Source: Labia minor (Eukaryota; Arthropoda; Insecta; Dermaptera; Spongiphoridae). Taken from it: DNA of 64,000 bases. The position numbers were made by a program, and so were the translations under genes. The DNA lies in the NCBI GenBank assembly GCA_963082975.1, contig OY720347.1, positions 14,304,225 to 14,368,224 on the forward strand, given 5' to 3'. The stretch's first letter is position 1. Each line of letters begins with the position of its first letter. The notes beneath the pieces were generated by a model, which ran no database searches, was not told the DNA's origin, and saw nothing but the letters and a program-made list of their open reading frames with translations. Of the stretch, positions 48,329 to 59,580 are shown one piece after another.

Positions 48329-48330
48329 TA

Positions 48331-49342
48331 ACTTTTTAAAATCAAACTTTAAAATCTTTACGTTAGATTAATAATAGCTACAATTTTACTTATTTACTAG
48401 AGAATTAACAGAATCTAAAAATAAACGCAAGAAAAAAAAATTTCACAATATTTGAATTATCTAAATCCAAGTTTAAAAAAACATGAAATTTTAAAAATAA
48501 AAAAAAATTGTTTCCAAGAATTTTATATTTATAATTTATCACAAATAATTAACTCATTACGTTATGAATCTTTTTGTTTTTTATTTTTTAATTTTTTTCA
48601 ATAATTCAATTTTAATGATCATTGTCCTACAGTATATTTTTCTTGTCATATTGAAATAATAAAGCATTATTTTATTCTCTTAAATAAACCTGAGGTATTA
48701 TTCTATTCAAATGAAAGCACATAAATAATTAAGTATTTTAAAATAATATTAATTTTTCATAAAATAAAATTTGAAATTTTAGTACTCAAACATATAATAT
48801 TCTAATAAGATTTATTATTTAGATAGTAATAAATTTCAATTTAAAAAATAAATATTAAATTAAAATTAAATTTAAAATTTATTTTAACAAACTCAAAAGT
48901 GGTTTTATATTATAATAGTTATCTCAACTTTGTAAATCCAATGTTTAAATTGATATCTAAAAGTTTTAATTTATTGAGAAGATTAGTTATTAAAAGTTAA
49001 TTAATTTTACAAAATATCCTAGAAAATGTATAGAAGAACACTAATCACTTTGAGGGATACACTTTTATTTATTTATATATCTAAAAAAATTGTTATTTAA
49101 ATAGTAATACTTGATTAAAATTTCTTGATAAAATTTTTAGAATTAAAAATTAAATGATAAAAAAATACCGTATTCTTTATTCTCTGAATAAAATTCGAAT
49201 ATTTAATTTCAAATAATAAAATATAAAAATATTATTTATATTTTCCCGAACAAAAAATAAGTAATTCAATGAAATTCATGTCAAATAATATCATTCAATA
49301 ATAATAATAATAATAATAGAGGGTGATTGAAATTACTATTTT
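48331..49342. other. AT-rich gap
   Basis: No gene or repeat end; an AAT trinucleotide run at 49299-49318. Confidence 0.45.
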
Positions 49343-49523
49343 AATATTTATAGGGTGACCAAACGTCCCGTTTTTAGGTGCTATGTCCTGGCGTCCCTAA
49401 AAATATCTTCGGGGCAATTTTAAATATTTAGGACATTTCGTACTTTTTTCCAAAATTTTTCCAATTAGGTTCTAAAAAAAACCCGGTTTGGTGTTTTCGA
49501 AATCTGGTCACCCTAAATATTTA
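49343..49523 (+). mobile_element. hAT-like MITE (TAGGGTGACC family), intact ends
   Basis: The body is 49351-49515 (165 bp): left TAGGGTGACCAAACGTCCCG, right AAATCTGGTCACCCTA, perfect 10-bp inverted ends TAGGGTGACC/GGTCACCCTA. The 8-bp duplication AATATTTA is identical at 49343-49350 and 49516-49523. Confidence 0.93.
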
Positions 49524-50525
49524 TTAGTTTTTGTAAAATAAAAAAAGAAGATAAATAAATTTCGTATAATGTGTTTTTTAAATTCTTGTTCAATAGAAAA
49601 GTGTTTTATTTTAGCTTAGCTTCTAAATGAATTTCATTCTTTTTTTAAAATAGCTATGAGAAATTTTTCCTTTGCTAATCCGTGGGGTAGCATGGCGCTT
49701 GATTTGTGATGTCATATCCTCGTTACGCCCGATTAGAGCAGAACATTTCAATTGAAAATGAGGAGAATTTTTGCTTTCTCGTTAAAAAAAAGAAATTCTT
49801 ATTCTGTTTTTTGCATGTCAAAAATTTGAGTTGAAAATTGTATCAAATTAAGTGGTAATATTATACCCAAATTTAACTTTTATTGTTAGTTTTGGATAGA
49901 TCAATATATATATTGCTATGTCTAACATTTTGTATAATAATATACAAATAAATGAATAAAAGAGATGTCACGAGAAAGAAACGGTTGAAGGAATGTGATT
50001 GCAGGGCCAACAACTTTCGACTTGAGTAGTACCTAAGAGATACACAGTTATAGACAGTTTCTATTAAAATGTTATTGTATTGATTATAGAGAAATCATCT
50101 GTTCTCTTGGAGAAGTTATAATAAAAATAATAAAATAAAGTTCAAAACTATTTAATAAAAACATTTTAGAATCAACTTAAAAAAAACAAATTAGATTATA
50201 AATATGAATGAATAAACTTTTGAATTAATTCTGAAATTAAAATATAAAAAAAGATTAATATTATAATAAGCAAATTTCGAATAGGTTTATTATTATTTCG
50301 GAGATCAAAGGCCTTTTCTGTTTTGAATAGAGAAATGAGCTGTGGCCAGGTACAAAACCGACCGACGATTTGAAATAAATTAATTTCCAAACAACTTTAT
50401 TGTTATATATATATTTATACATGTATATATATAAAGTATCATAAAAAATTTAAACTTGAATTAAAATGACTAAATTATTTTATCTTGGTATTTATTTTTA
50501 GTTTAATTACTCAATTATTAATTAC
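49524..50525. other. AT-rich gap with GC islet at 49675-49750
   Basis: The islet (CCGTGGGGTAGCATGGCG, TCGTTACGCCCGATTAGAGC) and a second one at 49975-50045 (TTGCAGGGCCAACAAC) are unassigned. The minus ORF at 50196-50390 has no motif. Confidence 0.3.
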
Positions 50526-50529
50526 TACA

Positions 50530-50850
50530 ATATTTTAAGTGAGAATTTTCCGACAATGAATATAAAATTAATACTTTGTAAACTACCATTTCCGGTTTCT
50601 GGATATACACCAAAAGTTGATGAATTCATACTACTTATGCATTAAGTATGTATACCAAATTTTATCAAAATCCGTTGAGCCGTTCAAGCTATGCACGTCT
50701 ATACGGACACACAATGGACAGACGGACGGACGGCAGACATGATGCTAAAAATACTTTTTTCTGTTAAGAAAATGCATGATTCATGGAGAAATGTAAAAGT
50801 CTCCACATGTGTGAAAAAAATACCTTCCCTTCCTTTCGTCAGTCGGTAAA
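50530..50850 (-). mobile_element. Family C repeat, transposon tail
   Basis: Read on the minus strand it begins TTTTTACCGACTGACGAAAG, continues GGAAGGGAAGGTATT, has GTCCGTCCGTCTGTCC, and GAACGGCTCAACGG with TTTTGATAAAATTTGGTATA. That AAATTTTATCAAAATC-GTTGAGCCGTT motif is typical for ends of insect LINE/SINE or Helitron repeats. The ACCGACNGACGA...GGAAGG motif recurs at 21781 and 53005. Confidence 0.6.
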
Positions 50851-51227
50851 AATTAAGTCTAATAAATATAAAATATTTTTAAAATTGTAGATATGTAAAG
50901 AGGACCGTTTCAAGTTGGGGTCACTTTGTAGACGATCCTCTTACGTTGTGTGCCAATTTATAAGGGGATCTAAGTATGAGGCACTTGTAATGACCCACGA
51001 TGACCGTGAATTGTTAATTATGTTAAGTTAATGATGGGCGCCAACTTTGGATATCCCAAAGTATAAAAGGGTGTTGAAAAATTAAGGGAAAAGGGAAAAC
51101 ACAATAATGTTCACATTAATTTACTTTAATTAAATAGATAAAAAAATTAACAAATTAAATATACAAATTTTAAATAGAAAAATAAGAAAATGTAATTCAC
51201 TATTATCACTGGAATTAGCAGAAATAA
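50851..51227. other. Unassigned flank of the tandem array
   Basis: Moderately GC-rich, with GAGGACCGTTTCAAGTTGGG, GGGCGCCAACTTTGG and a TATAAAAGGG box at about 51061. It could be an LTR-like promoter or the border of the same repeat unit as the array; no retroviral protein frame is nearby. Confidence 0.3.
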
Positions 51228-51530
51228 TTATCACAGGGTGTGATGATAAGGATTATACACAAATAATTATATCACGGGACGTGATAAGTATAGGTTATAT
51301 CAGGATGATATCACTTGTTCGACTGTATCACAGGGTGTGATGATAAAAATGATTATATACAAAATGATTATATCACGGGACGTGATAAATACCAGGTCAT
51401 ATCGGGATGATATCACTAGTTCCACTGTATCACAGGGTGTGATGGTAAAAATGATTATATACAAAATAATTATATCACGGGACGTGATAAGTACAGGTCA
51501 TATCGGGATGATATCACTAGTTCCACTGTC
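51228..51530 (+). repeat. Three tandem ~100-bp units with paired dyad motifs
   Basis: Three units (starts about 51228, 51325 and 51428; periods about 97 and 103 bp) each contain ATCACAGGGTGTGAT (perfect 6+6 dyad around GGG), TATCACGGGACGTGATA (perfect 7+7 dyad around GGA), and a third block with GATGATATCAC. The units differ by point changes. The two dyads are related, TCAC-centred sites. The 72-codon ORF through units 2-3 follows from the repeat. Confidence 0.9.
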
Positions 51531-52520
51531 CATTCTCAACTGTCTAAAAATATAACAACTTGGAGGGATGATTCCTCCCCTTATGTGAAATATAATATCT
51601 ATATATATATTACATTTTAAGAATAATGCGACCAAATAACTTTGTTAATAAAATAGGGGAATAGAAAAACAAAATAAACTAAAAAATAGATAAACAAAAT
51701 AAAATGTATAATAAAAAAAAATAACTAAGAATATAAATACTTTGTCCGTTACAGATATCATTATTTCTCATTTTGAAATATCTAAAGGGTTGTAAATTGA
51801 TAAGACATTAAGAAATATATATTGTAATGATAAGTGATGATATGAACAAATATTCACAACAGATGACATTGATAAAAGATCGCTAATCATGATAAGAATT
51901 TTCTTTTATTAGAATTGAAATATGTCAGTTCTTTTTTTATTTTAGTAGCGTTTTATTTTGTTTCATGTTCAGATCTTACAATTAAGAATGATTCGAATCT
52001 TGGTCATTTTCCTGGGGCGACAACTCCTTTTCATTGCTAACGAAATAATCATTACTCTTGAATTTATAAGTTATGTAATCATTACTATACTAAAAAAAAT
52101 TATTTATCACAATTCATTTTATTTCACATCGGATGATAAGAAATGTCATTCGAAATGGACATGGAAAGTGAGAAAGAACTTATTATACGTAATATATCAT
52201 ATTTTTTTAGCATGATAATAAAAAGTAATTATAAGTTAATGAGCCTTAAATTAATATTTTTTTTTAATATGGTCATTCAATTTATCGAGAGTAACAGAAT
52301 TATACATTTTTATAAAATGTGGATTCAAACCTCATCCAATGCACAAAAGTTTATATTAGAAAATTTTAATTTAATAGATTATTTATCAAATAAATGCGTA
52401 ATTTGCTTAACAAGTGTTGTCAACTAAGTTGTTAGGTCTTGATAATTATAAACATTTAAAATATGTAGAGATTATCTATTTATAAATTTAGAAAAAAACA
52501 AAATTTAATTATTTCATACA
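51531..52520. other. AT-rich gap
   Basis: No gene supported. Two overlapping plus ORFs (51958-52215 and 52143-52427) are rich in Ile/Phe/Asn/Lys, with no motif and no start context; they are considered chance. Confidence 0.4.
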
Positions 52521-52529
52521 AATCCATTG

Positions 52530-52990
52530 ATATTCTATTTAGCTACCATGTTTTATTCATTTGGCCAGCAGAGACAATCACTAATTTTCGGTTTTATTCA
52601 GTTCGGTTTGAATATATGAAAATTAAAAAATTAATTAATTAATTAAACCGAAAATTAGTGATGTCGTTTTTTTCGGTTCGGTTTGGATATAGGAAAATTA
52701 TTTAATTAATTAATTTTTTAATTTCTATATATCCAAACCGCACCGAAAAAACCGACAATTAGTGAATAAGTGAATAATTAGTGAATTAGTCAATAAAACT
52801 TACTTAATAGCTGCACATTTCGACGTTCATAACCTGCTAAATTGTAAAACTTAAAAATTGTTTATCTCGTAAACTAGAAGAGACCGGGAAATATTGCATA
52901 AGGAAAGTTTCTTTGAAATTAAAAAAGGAATCCACTGGCAAAGTTTAATCCAAATTCCTGAAACTTCCCGTTTTATAAACAATTACTTTT
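52530..52990 (-). mobile_element. Family D element, partial, with duplicated palindrome core
   Basis: Right end TTCCTGAAACTTCCCGTTTT and ATAAACAATTAC match the left end at 17330 in reverse. CATGTTTTATTCATTTGGCC is shared with 17503. The core palindrome (TTCGGTTCGGTTTGGATATA / TATATCCAAACCGCACCG) is preceded by a second, shorter copy (CACTAATTTTCGGTT ... AACCGAAAATTAGTG). Confidence 0.6.
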
Positions 52991-53997
52991 TAATTTATTA
53001 ATTACTGACCGACGATAGGAAGGGAAGGTATTGTTTTTATATTATTTTAAAACATTCTGGCATATGATTAGTGCCTAAATGCAAAAAAACAAAAATTCTT
53101 CACTGATAATAAATAAATAAATGATAGTATTAAACACAAATTTAAAGTAAAATAAATTAATATTTTTCTATTTATTTTAAGTTTATTTAAAAATCATTTA
53201 AATATATCTTTTGGTTTTATTAATCGAGAAAATATTCCGATGACTTTCTAAAGGCCTTCGAACTCGATTCGTAATCCATTTCCTAATGCATTTGATTGCA
53301 TTACCATAATTATTTTTTCTTTTTGTTATCTTTCTTTTGTTTATCTGATTATTATAACTCAATTTATTTTTTTTTTCCTTCATTTACTGATAAAAATATA
53401 TAAAAAAAATTCATTTTGGTAATTACAAATGATTCATTAATATGTATATACAACAAAAACTCTTAGAATATTTTTCATTTCCTATTTATATATAGATTTA
53501 AAATAAATTTTAGTTGATATATATATATATCTTAATGAAAGATGAAATAATTTCTATCTATATAAATGTCTATTTAACGGAAGTAGCCTCTTTGAGTGCT
53601 TAATTGAGCAAGACCATTTCACAAAAATATTTATTACCGATAAAGTAAATAAGGTAAAATTTAAATTTACATATCAAAAATAAACACAAATAGAATATTT
53701 GGAATTTATTTGAATATATAATAGATTGATTATTTTTAAAATATGAAAGTCGCAAGAAAATAATGTTGAAGGCGATGGACGGTTCTTATCCCACCTTCCA
53801 GTTATATAAAAAAAAATAATTAATTAATTGAATAATTTATAATATCATAGCAATTAAATAATTCAAGGTCAAATTAAAACAAAATTGATTAAATACAAAT
53901 GTTTTATATTAATTTTATCCTTAATTTAAAAAAAAAATGATTTTGTTCAGTTTTATTGTGGTGGGGTTACTTCATATCATTTTTTTTTATTTCACAG
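52991..53997. other. AT-rich gap with a family C end
   Basis: A family C end ACTGACCGACGATAGGAAGG at about 53003-53035; otherwise AT-rich. An islet at 53235-53285 shares GGCCTTCGAAC with 18034. Confidence 0.4.
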
Positions 53998-54158
53998 ATA
54001 AGAGTGTGAGTAAAATAATTAATTCTGAAAGTGAAATAGTGGGTAGTAAAGTTGACGGCCGATTTTTTTTCATAAATTCCTTTTGGATAACATTCCACAA
54101 CGAAAGTAAATCTTGTAAAGATAAGAAATCAGTTCTTTTAGAATTGAGATTGTACTAA
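53998..54158 (+). CDS. Exon-like segment (about 53 codons), enters in phase 1
   Basis: A strong acceptor (CATTTTTTTTTATTTCACAG) precedes an open phase-1 frame: DKSVSKIINSESEIVGSKVD, GRFFFINSFWITFHNES, then KSCKDKKSVLLELRLY and stop TAA at 54156. Alternating hydrophobic residues look like beta strands of a real protein. It fits the phase of the segment ending at 45456. A weak donor TT|GTACTA (54151) would leave in phase 2 and join the segment at 59228. Alternatively the ATG at 53937 starts the frame, giving a hydrophobic N-terminus (MILFSFIVVGLLHIIFFYF), in which case it is a single-exon 73-residue membrane or secreted product. No family recognised. Confidence 0.3.
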
Positions 54159-55512
54159 ACATGAATTTCAAATTAAAACAAAATGATTTATACATATTAA
54201 TTAAATACACTTTTTTTTTCTTTTGAATTTTAAATTATTCTTATTCTTACTTATAAAATACTAATGGATTTCATTTGTAATATAGTAATCCAGTTCAATA
54301 GTTAATCATTCATCGATTAAAAATTTATTAACCAGTCTAGAAAACTAAAAATTTATTCTTTGTTTTATATTTTTTTTAATTATTAATTTATTTATAATTT
54401 AATTTATATATTTATATTTAAAATTTTAATTTATCTTTAGAAATGTATTATATATCTAAGTATAAGGTTAAAATTGATTCTTAGATTAGTAGAAGCATTG
54501 GCATGCAATTAAACACCTCCAAAAGGTGTTGTTTTTGTAAAAGGAATGACAAGGTGACATTGTTTCGTTTATAACCCAACAAATAATGTTAATTTTCATT
54601 GTCAATTCTTAATTATCTTGAATTTCCATTCTGAATAAAGAAATCTTAATGATAGATAATAAATTATAGGTATTGAATGCATTAGACTCTAAAAATATTG
54701 CTTTTTTCATTCATTTTATAAAATAAAAACTGAAAAAATTAATATTTCTAATATGTATTAATATTTTCAATTAAAAATTTTTCACAAAATTGAAATCAAC
54801 ATTTAATTTAATTTTTCTTTATAATAAAAAAGAAAATTATAATTTCTTGTTGATTTTTGCTTGATATTATAGTCTATTATCTATTCAAATTTTCAGATAA
54901 AATTGTCCTTAACAAATAATTTTACTGTTCATTTATTTTAATGATGAAAGAAATTTTAACCAATAGCAAGTTTAAGAAATTTATTTTATGTTAATACTAC
55001 AATTAGTATTATAATGTCGAAATGATTATAATCTTAAAGTACAACGTTTAAATTTACTAAGCGGAAAAATCATTTAATGAATAAACACAAGTTCTAGTTT
55101 CAATTATGATTCATCATTTTGTAGTGTTTAGTGTAAAAATAAAATTGATATTTTATATATTTCTTATTCTTTTATTATATATTTATTTTTCTATTTCAAT
55201 CCTCCTACTTTTTTGAAAATTGGGATCACTTTTGATTAAGAGAAAAATTTACAACACCTTAAATTAATAAACTAAAATACAAAAATATATATATATAATT
55301 ATAAATATAAATTTTAATTATTACAAAAATTTTGTTTTTTTTTTATTAATCATTAGAAGTTTACACTTTAGAAAATGTTTAAATAAAATCAGAAGGAAGT
55401 TTTTTATCAACTTTTTTTAAAACTTTTAAATCATTATGAAGTTTTATTACAATTATTTGCCAATCTAAATAATATCAATACATATTATTGTTTAAAAACA
55501 ATATGAAAAAAA
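54159..55512. other. AT-rich gap
   Basis: No gene or repeat end; islet at 54490-54560 (CATTGGCATGCAATTAAACA, AAAGGAATGACAAGGTGAC) unassigned. Confidence 0.4.
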
Positions 55513-56113
55513 TCTGGAGTGTCTCCACTCGACTATCTCGCAAATTTGATTTGGATTAATTAACATATATTATATTTAAATTAAATTTAATTAATTATAT
55601 AAATTATAAATTAAAATTAATAAATAATATTTATTAAACCAGCGCGTGATTGGCTCTTTGTTGATGACACAGTCACTTGCTGGCGCGTGATTTGCAGTCA
55701 ACGTGTTAAAAAATTTAAACAATTAATTCCGGTACTTTCAGCGATTCAATCAAGCTGAAATTCTATATATAGCAGTTTTATACAATTTTTAATCATGTGA
55801 AAAACTATCAAACATATATCTTTATTTTTACGGTCAGTTTAGAGGAAAAAAAATGAAAACGTGGTAGTTCCGGATGAGCTACATTTCTCAAAAGTTGATA
55901 GAAAACTACGAATTTTGAATATTGCCCGTGTACTAAATTTCATTATTCTAGCTCAAACCGTTTTTGCTTTATCTTTTCTACATACACACACCCACACACA
56001 TACATTTTTCTCAACCTTAGTGAAAATGACTCAGGAAGCTTCAAAACGTATAAAAACATCAAAATCTCGACATGGAAAATTTTCGTGAATAAATACTATC
56101 TCTGACGAGATAC
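55513..56113 (+). mobile_element. Family A element, near full length
   Basis: Begins CTGGAGTGTCTCCACTCG, GACTATCTCGCAAATTTG and ends ACTATCTCTGACGAGATACT. All internal blocks are present in the order of the 16145 copy. The CA tract is short (CACACACCCACACACATACA, 55983-56003). Confidence 0.8.
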
Positions 56114-56965
56114 TAAAAATAATTATGAAAGTGTTTAGTTTTACTTTTGTAAATCAATTGAAAATCTATTTAATTGACCTAAATTAAATAATGGAATAAT
56201 TATGTTTAGCGTAGTTGATTTCATGTTCAATATTTACATAAATTATATAGTATATATAATTGTCTATCAAATCATTACCATTTATGAAAAATCATTGTCC
56301 AAGTTGTTCAATGTATCTATTATAATGATAATTTATCAGGAAAATATTATAAAAAAATCATATTGTTTTATCTAGACAATTATTATTATATATCCCAATT
56401 CATTTACCCATCCATGTTGCATAAGGCATCTAAATTTCTTAACACTCAGTTTTTTAAAATTTAAAATAGATGGAGAGAAAGAGTTTCAATTATATTCAAA
56501 TAGTCTATATATTCTATATATCAGTATTTTTTTTTCTGAATTTAATACCAAGTTGATTTTCCAAATATTCTAATTTTTAAATTTATTTACAATTTAATAT
56601 TATTTTTTAATAAAACATCATATCAAAAAAGAGAATTTATTAAAAATTAAAAATAAGAAAAGAAGCCTATTAATAAAAAAATATAAACATCTCCTTTTTA
56701 TCATTTGTCTAAAAAATCATATTTTAATTTTTATATAACCAAGAAATCATTTTTTCACTTAAAATATAGTTGTAATTAATAATTGAAATAAAAACAAAAA
56801 TAATATAATTTAGTCATTTTAATTGACGTTTTGAAAATATTTTTGTATTGATAAAACATTAAAAATAATATATTCAGTTTTTTATATTAGACAATGATAA
56901 AATTTATATCTTTTACTTTTAAAAAGACTGCCGTTTTTTAAAATAATTAAATTATTTTATAGATT
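56114..56965. other. AT-rich gap
   Basis: No gene, repeat end or islet seen. Confidence 0.45.
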
Positions 56966-57065
56966 ACTAGCTGCTCAGAGCTCCTTCGTCGCTCTTCACA
57001 TCTAGACGGGGGCTCCGCCCCCTGTACCCCCGAGTGGTACATAGTATTTGGTTGAAAGTAGTAAA
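56966..57065 (+). mobile_element. Short repeat head with GGGGGCTCCGCCCCC hairpin
   Basis: ACTAGCTGCTCAGAGCTCC, TTCGTCGCTCTTCACATC and a perfect GGGGGC-TCC-GCCCCC hairpin. ACTAGCTG near a TTCGTCGC motif is a common beginning of insect LINE- or SINE-derived repeats. The partner sequence may be the LINE fragment that follows. Confidence 0.45.
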
Positions 57066-57194
57066 AGGTTTTCATCCATTTTGTTTCAAACAATGTATAA
57101 CATAAAACATTCATTTCTTATTGTGTGATTATTTAAAATATATTTTAATTTATTTAGTAAATTAATTATATATATTATTATTGAATATGTTATA

Positions 57195-57955
57195 TCTATC
57201 TACTCGAAAGTTCTTGGCAGCTACAACCACATTTCTCCAAGTGTCCCCGGTGACCTCATCTTTCTTTGGCCAATAAATGCTGGAAAGAATAATCTGAATC
57301 TACTCTCATCTCCCAGGGTCATAGACCATGCGTGGCTCAACGGTACTCGAAAGTTCTTGGCAGCTACAACCACATTTCTCCAAGTGTCCTTATCCTGAGC
57401 CTCTGTTCCATCTCTCGTACGTCATTCCCTGATGTACTCATCTTTCTTTGGCCCATAAATGCTGGGGAGAATCCTATTCTCTGAATCCACTCTCATCTCC
57501 AAAGATCATAGACCATGTCTAACACTCATATAATACAACAGACAAAATAATTGTTTTATATATTTTAATTTTCATTCCCTTTTATAATAATTTTGATGAG
57601 ATAAGCCTCTTTACTGCATGATAACAGGCGTTTTCCGATTGCAACTTCGATTTCAATTCTTCTCAAATATTATTATCCTTCGTGATTACATTCAATTTTT
57701 CTACATATTCAAATTCTACATTTTGTATGTTAATACTGCTCCTGTTTGTTTCTAAATATATTTATTTATCATTATTAATTTCAAACCTCATCTCTTTTCC
57801 TACCTCGATTAATTTTTCCTCGCTATCTGTAATTGCAATTGCCGAATCTCCTATTATATTTAAGTCGTCTGGGTCACCTAATATTTTACAATTGATTTCC
57901 GCATCTTACTCTTTCTTTACTACCTTCAAGATAAATTTTAAGATCAAAATTTGAA
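57195..57955 (-). mobile_element. Non-LTR reverse transcriptase fragment with internal duplication
   Basis: The minus strand encodes ILGDPDDLNIIGDSAIAIAD, EKLIEVGKEMRFEINNDK and YLETNRSSINIQNVEFEYVEK: the catalytic palm region, whose YxDD box is altered to DPDD, then thumb motifs as in the 23846 copy. Several stops. At the 3' side a block of about 143 bp is duplicated (ACTCGAAAGTTCTTGGCAGC at 57201 and 57344). ORF lines on the plus strand here are antisense shadows. Confidence 0.85.
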
Positions 57956-58640
57956 AAAGTTTATCCGGATCTATTGAGTCATGCGTAGGTTTTACTAAAG
58001 TCTACAAATAATTAGTGAACAGAGATATTGAATTCGCGGTTTTTTTAATATCTGTCATAATGAAAATATCTTAATTAATGTTGATCGATTTGGCATGAAC
58101 CCGCAATGATATCGTCTAATATTTCCTCCGCCTGTATTGTATATGTTATAATAGAGTATAATATTTCTTGATCATTTCATTTCGATATTTTAATTTCATT
58201 GTTTGATTTTTATTGAATATTTTTAATTATAATAAAATTAGAGAAAATGCAAAGTTAGAGACTTGAGACAATTTATAAAAATTAATTTATAAAAATTAAC
58301 GGTATAAAAGTATTGATAAAACTAAAGATAAATTAACAATATATACATTCATTAATAGTATTAATTTAAATTAATGGATTTATTTGATTTTTTATTATTA
58401 AGTTCATTTATTAATTTTTTTAGATCATAGTTAATTCCCTCCCTTAAAATAAAAGAAGTACCTATTCAAATATGGAAAGAATAAATACAAAATAATTTAA
58501 GTTAAATATGATTTAAATATTTTATTATATTAATTAAAATGAGAACTTTTAGAATAAATTATTTAATTGAAATGATATTTGAATATTAGAATTTAAAATA
58601 AAAAGTTAAATATTATAATAATTCTTTGATTGCTAGTTAT
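57956..58640. other. AT-rich gap
   Basis: An islet at 57960-58140 (TCATGCGTAGGTTTTACTAA, TTTGGCATGAACCCGCAATG) probably continues the LINE (antisense of the RT palm); the rest is AT-rich. Confidence 0.35.
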
Positions 58641-59227
58641 ATACATTGTGTAAAATGAGTCCGCCAGTCAGTGGGCCACGCCTGGCTCTTGAATGAACAA
58701 CACGGAGAACTATATATAAACTTTAAATCTCTCTCTCTCCCGCTCACACACACTCTCACCTCTCTCCTCATCCCCTCCACCTCTCATTTCTTAGTTATTT
58801 CAATTTCCACAAATTGTCTAATTTTTAAAATATTCACTAATTTACTTTCTATTTTTATTCTTTAATCCTTAAATAATATATTTTCTATTTTATGTTAAAA
58901 TGTAAATAACTTACATTTTAACATATTAAACTATGACAGCAAAAAAGTAAACGAATTACATACATACATACATACAAACAGTCTCCTTTATATATATAGA
59001 TAAAATAGATAAATTAAAATTTATTGTATTAAAATTAAAAATATTGAAATAAAAAATAATATTTACTAATAGTTAGTTATTAATACAAGAAAATTAAATA
59101 ACTAACTAATTAAATGATTTAAATTATACAAATCTTATTTACATATATATATAATATATATGGTATATTGAAGATTTCAAGGTTGTTGTTTTTTTTATAA
59201 TCTGTGTTTTTATTATTTCATTGATAG
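58641..59227. other. Spacer with CT/CA microsatellite and small hairpin
   Basis: AGTGGGCCACGCCTGGCTC at 58669 shares AGGC/CCACGC pieces with LINE 3' sequence (57330). CTCTCTCTCTC/CACACA tract at 58728-58765; perfect hairpin TTAAAATGTAA-ataac-TTACATTTTAA at 58893-58919; CATA repeats at 58960-58978; T-rich lead into the acceptor at 59227. Confidence 0.4.
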
Positions 59228-59471
59228 GAATTACTATCGTCTGAATAAACAAAAAACAGATGCATATGTCCAATTAAATGTATATACTAGTACGTATATG
59301 TTGAAAATGTTCTTGGAGCTTAAGTTAAACAAGCATAACACGTTTTCAGAAGTATTCTCCTTCGGATCTGGCAAAGTCATCCCTAATCTAAAATTGGAGC
59401 AAGACGTAATGCAGCGTCTCCTGAAGAAACCAGGAAAACATTTGGCACTCACAATAGAATTCTCTGACTAA
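59228..59471 (+). CDS. Terminal exon-like segment, 80 codons, enters in phase 2
   Basis: A strong acceptor (TTTTTATTATTTCATTGATAG) opens a frame of 80 codons without stop, unusual in this base composition. It reads NYYRLNKQKTDAYVQLNVYT, STYMLKMFLELKLNKHNTFS, EVFSFGSGKVIPNLKLEQDV and MQRLLKKPGKHLALTIEFSD, then TAA at 59469-59471. Only this frame is open from the acceptor. Codon choice and the mix of charged and hydrophobic residues look like real protein. The family is not recognised. Its upstream partner must leave in phase 2; the segment ending at 54151 would fit. The overlapping minus-strand ORF (59234-59452) is an antisense shadow. Confidence 0.4.
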
Positions 59472-59539
59472 TCCTTCCCATCTTTGCCTCTTATTTAATA
59501 ACATGCTTTTAAAGTATTCACCCAATGACATTGAGCAAC

Positions 59540-59580
<41 letters not shown>

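Noticed and set aside
50851..51227. LTR of a retrotransposon
   Set aside because: A TATA-like box and GGCGCCAA are present, but there is no TG...CA pair, no second LTR and no gag/pol frame nearby.
51337..51555. Plus ORF of 72 codons with internal repeats
   Set aside because: It follows only from the ~100-bp tandem DNA repeat; the third unit does not preserve frame better than DNA.
51958..52427. Two overlapping plus ORFs (85 and 94 codons)
   Set aside because: Composition is dominated by Ile, Phe, Asn and Lys, with no motif, no GC rise and no splice signals; expected by chance in AT-rich DNA.
57682..57954. Plus ORF of 90 codons with Ser/Leu/Ile-rich membrane-like product
   Set aside because: Antisense of the RT palm region; the minus strand carries recognisable RT motifs.
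59234..59452. Minus ORF of 72 codons
   Set aside because: Overlaps the plus-strand 80-codon segment, which has a strong splice acceptor and better composition.
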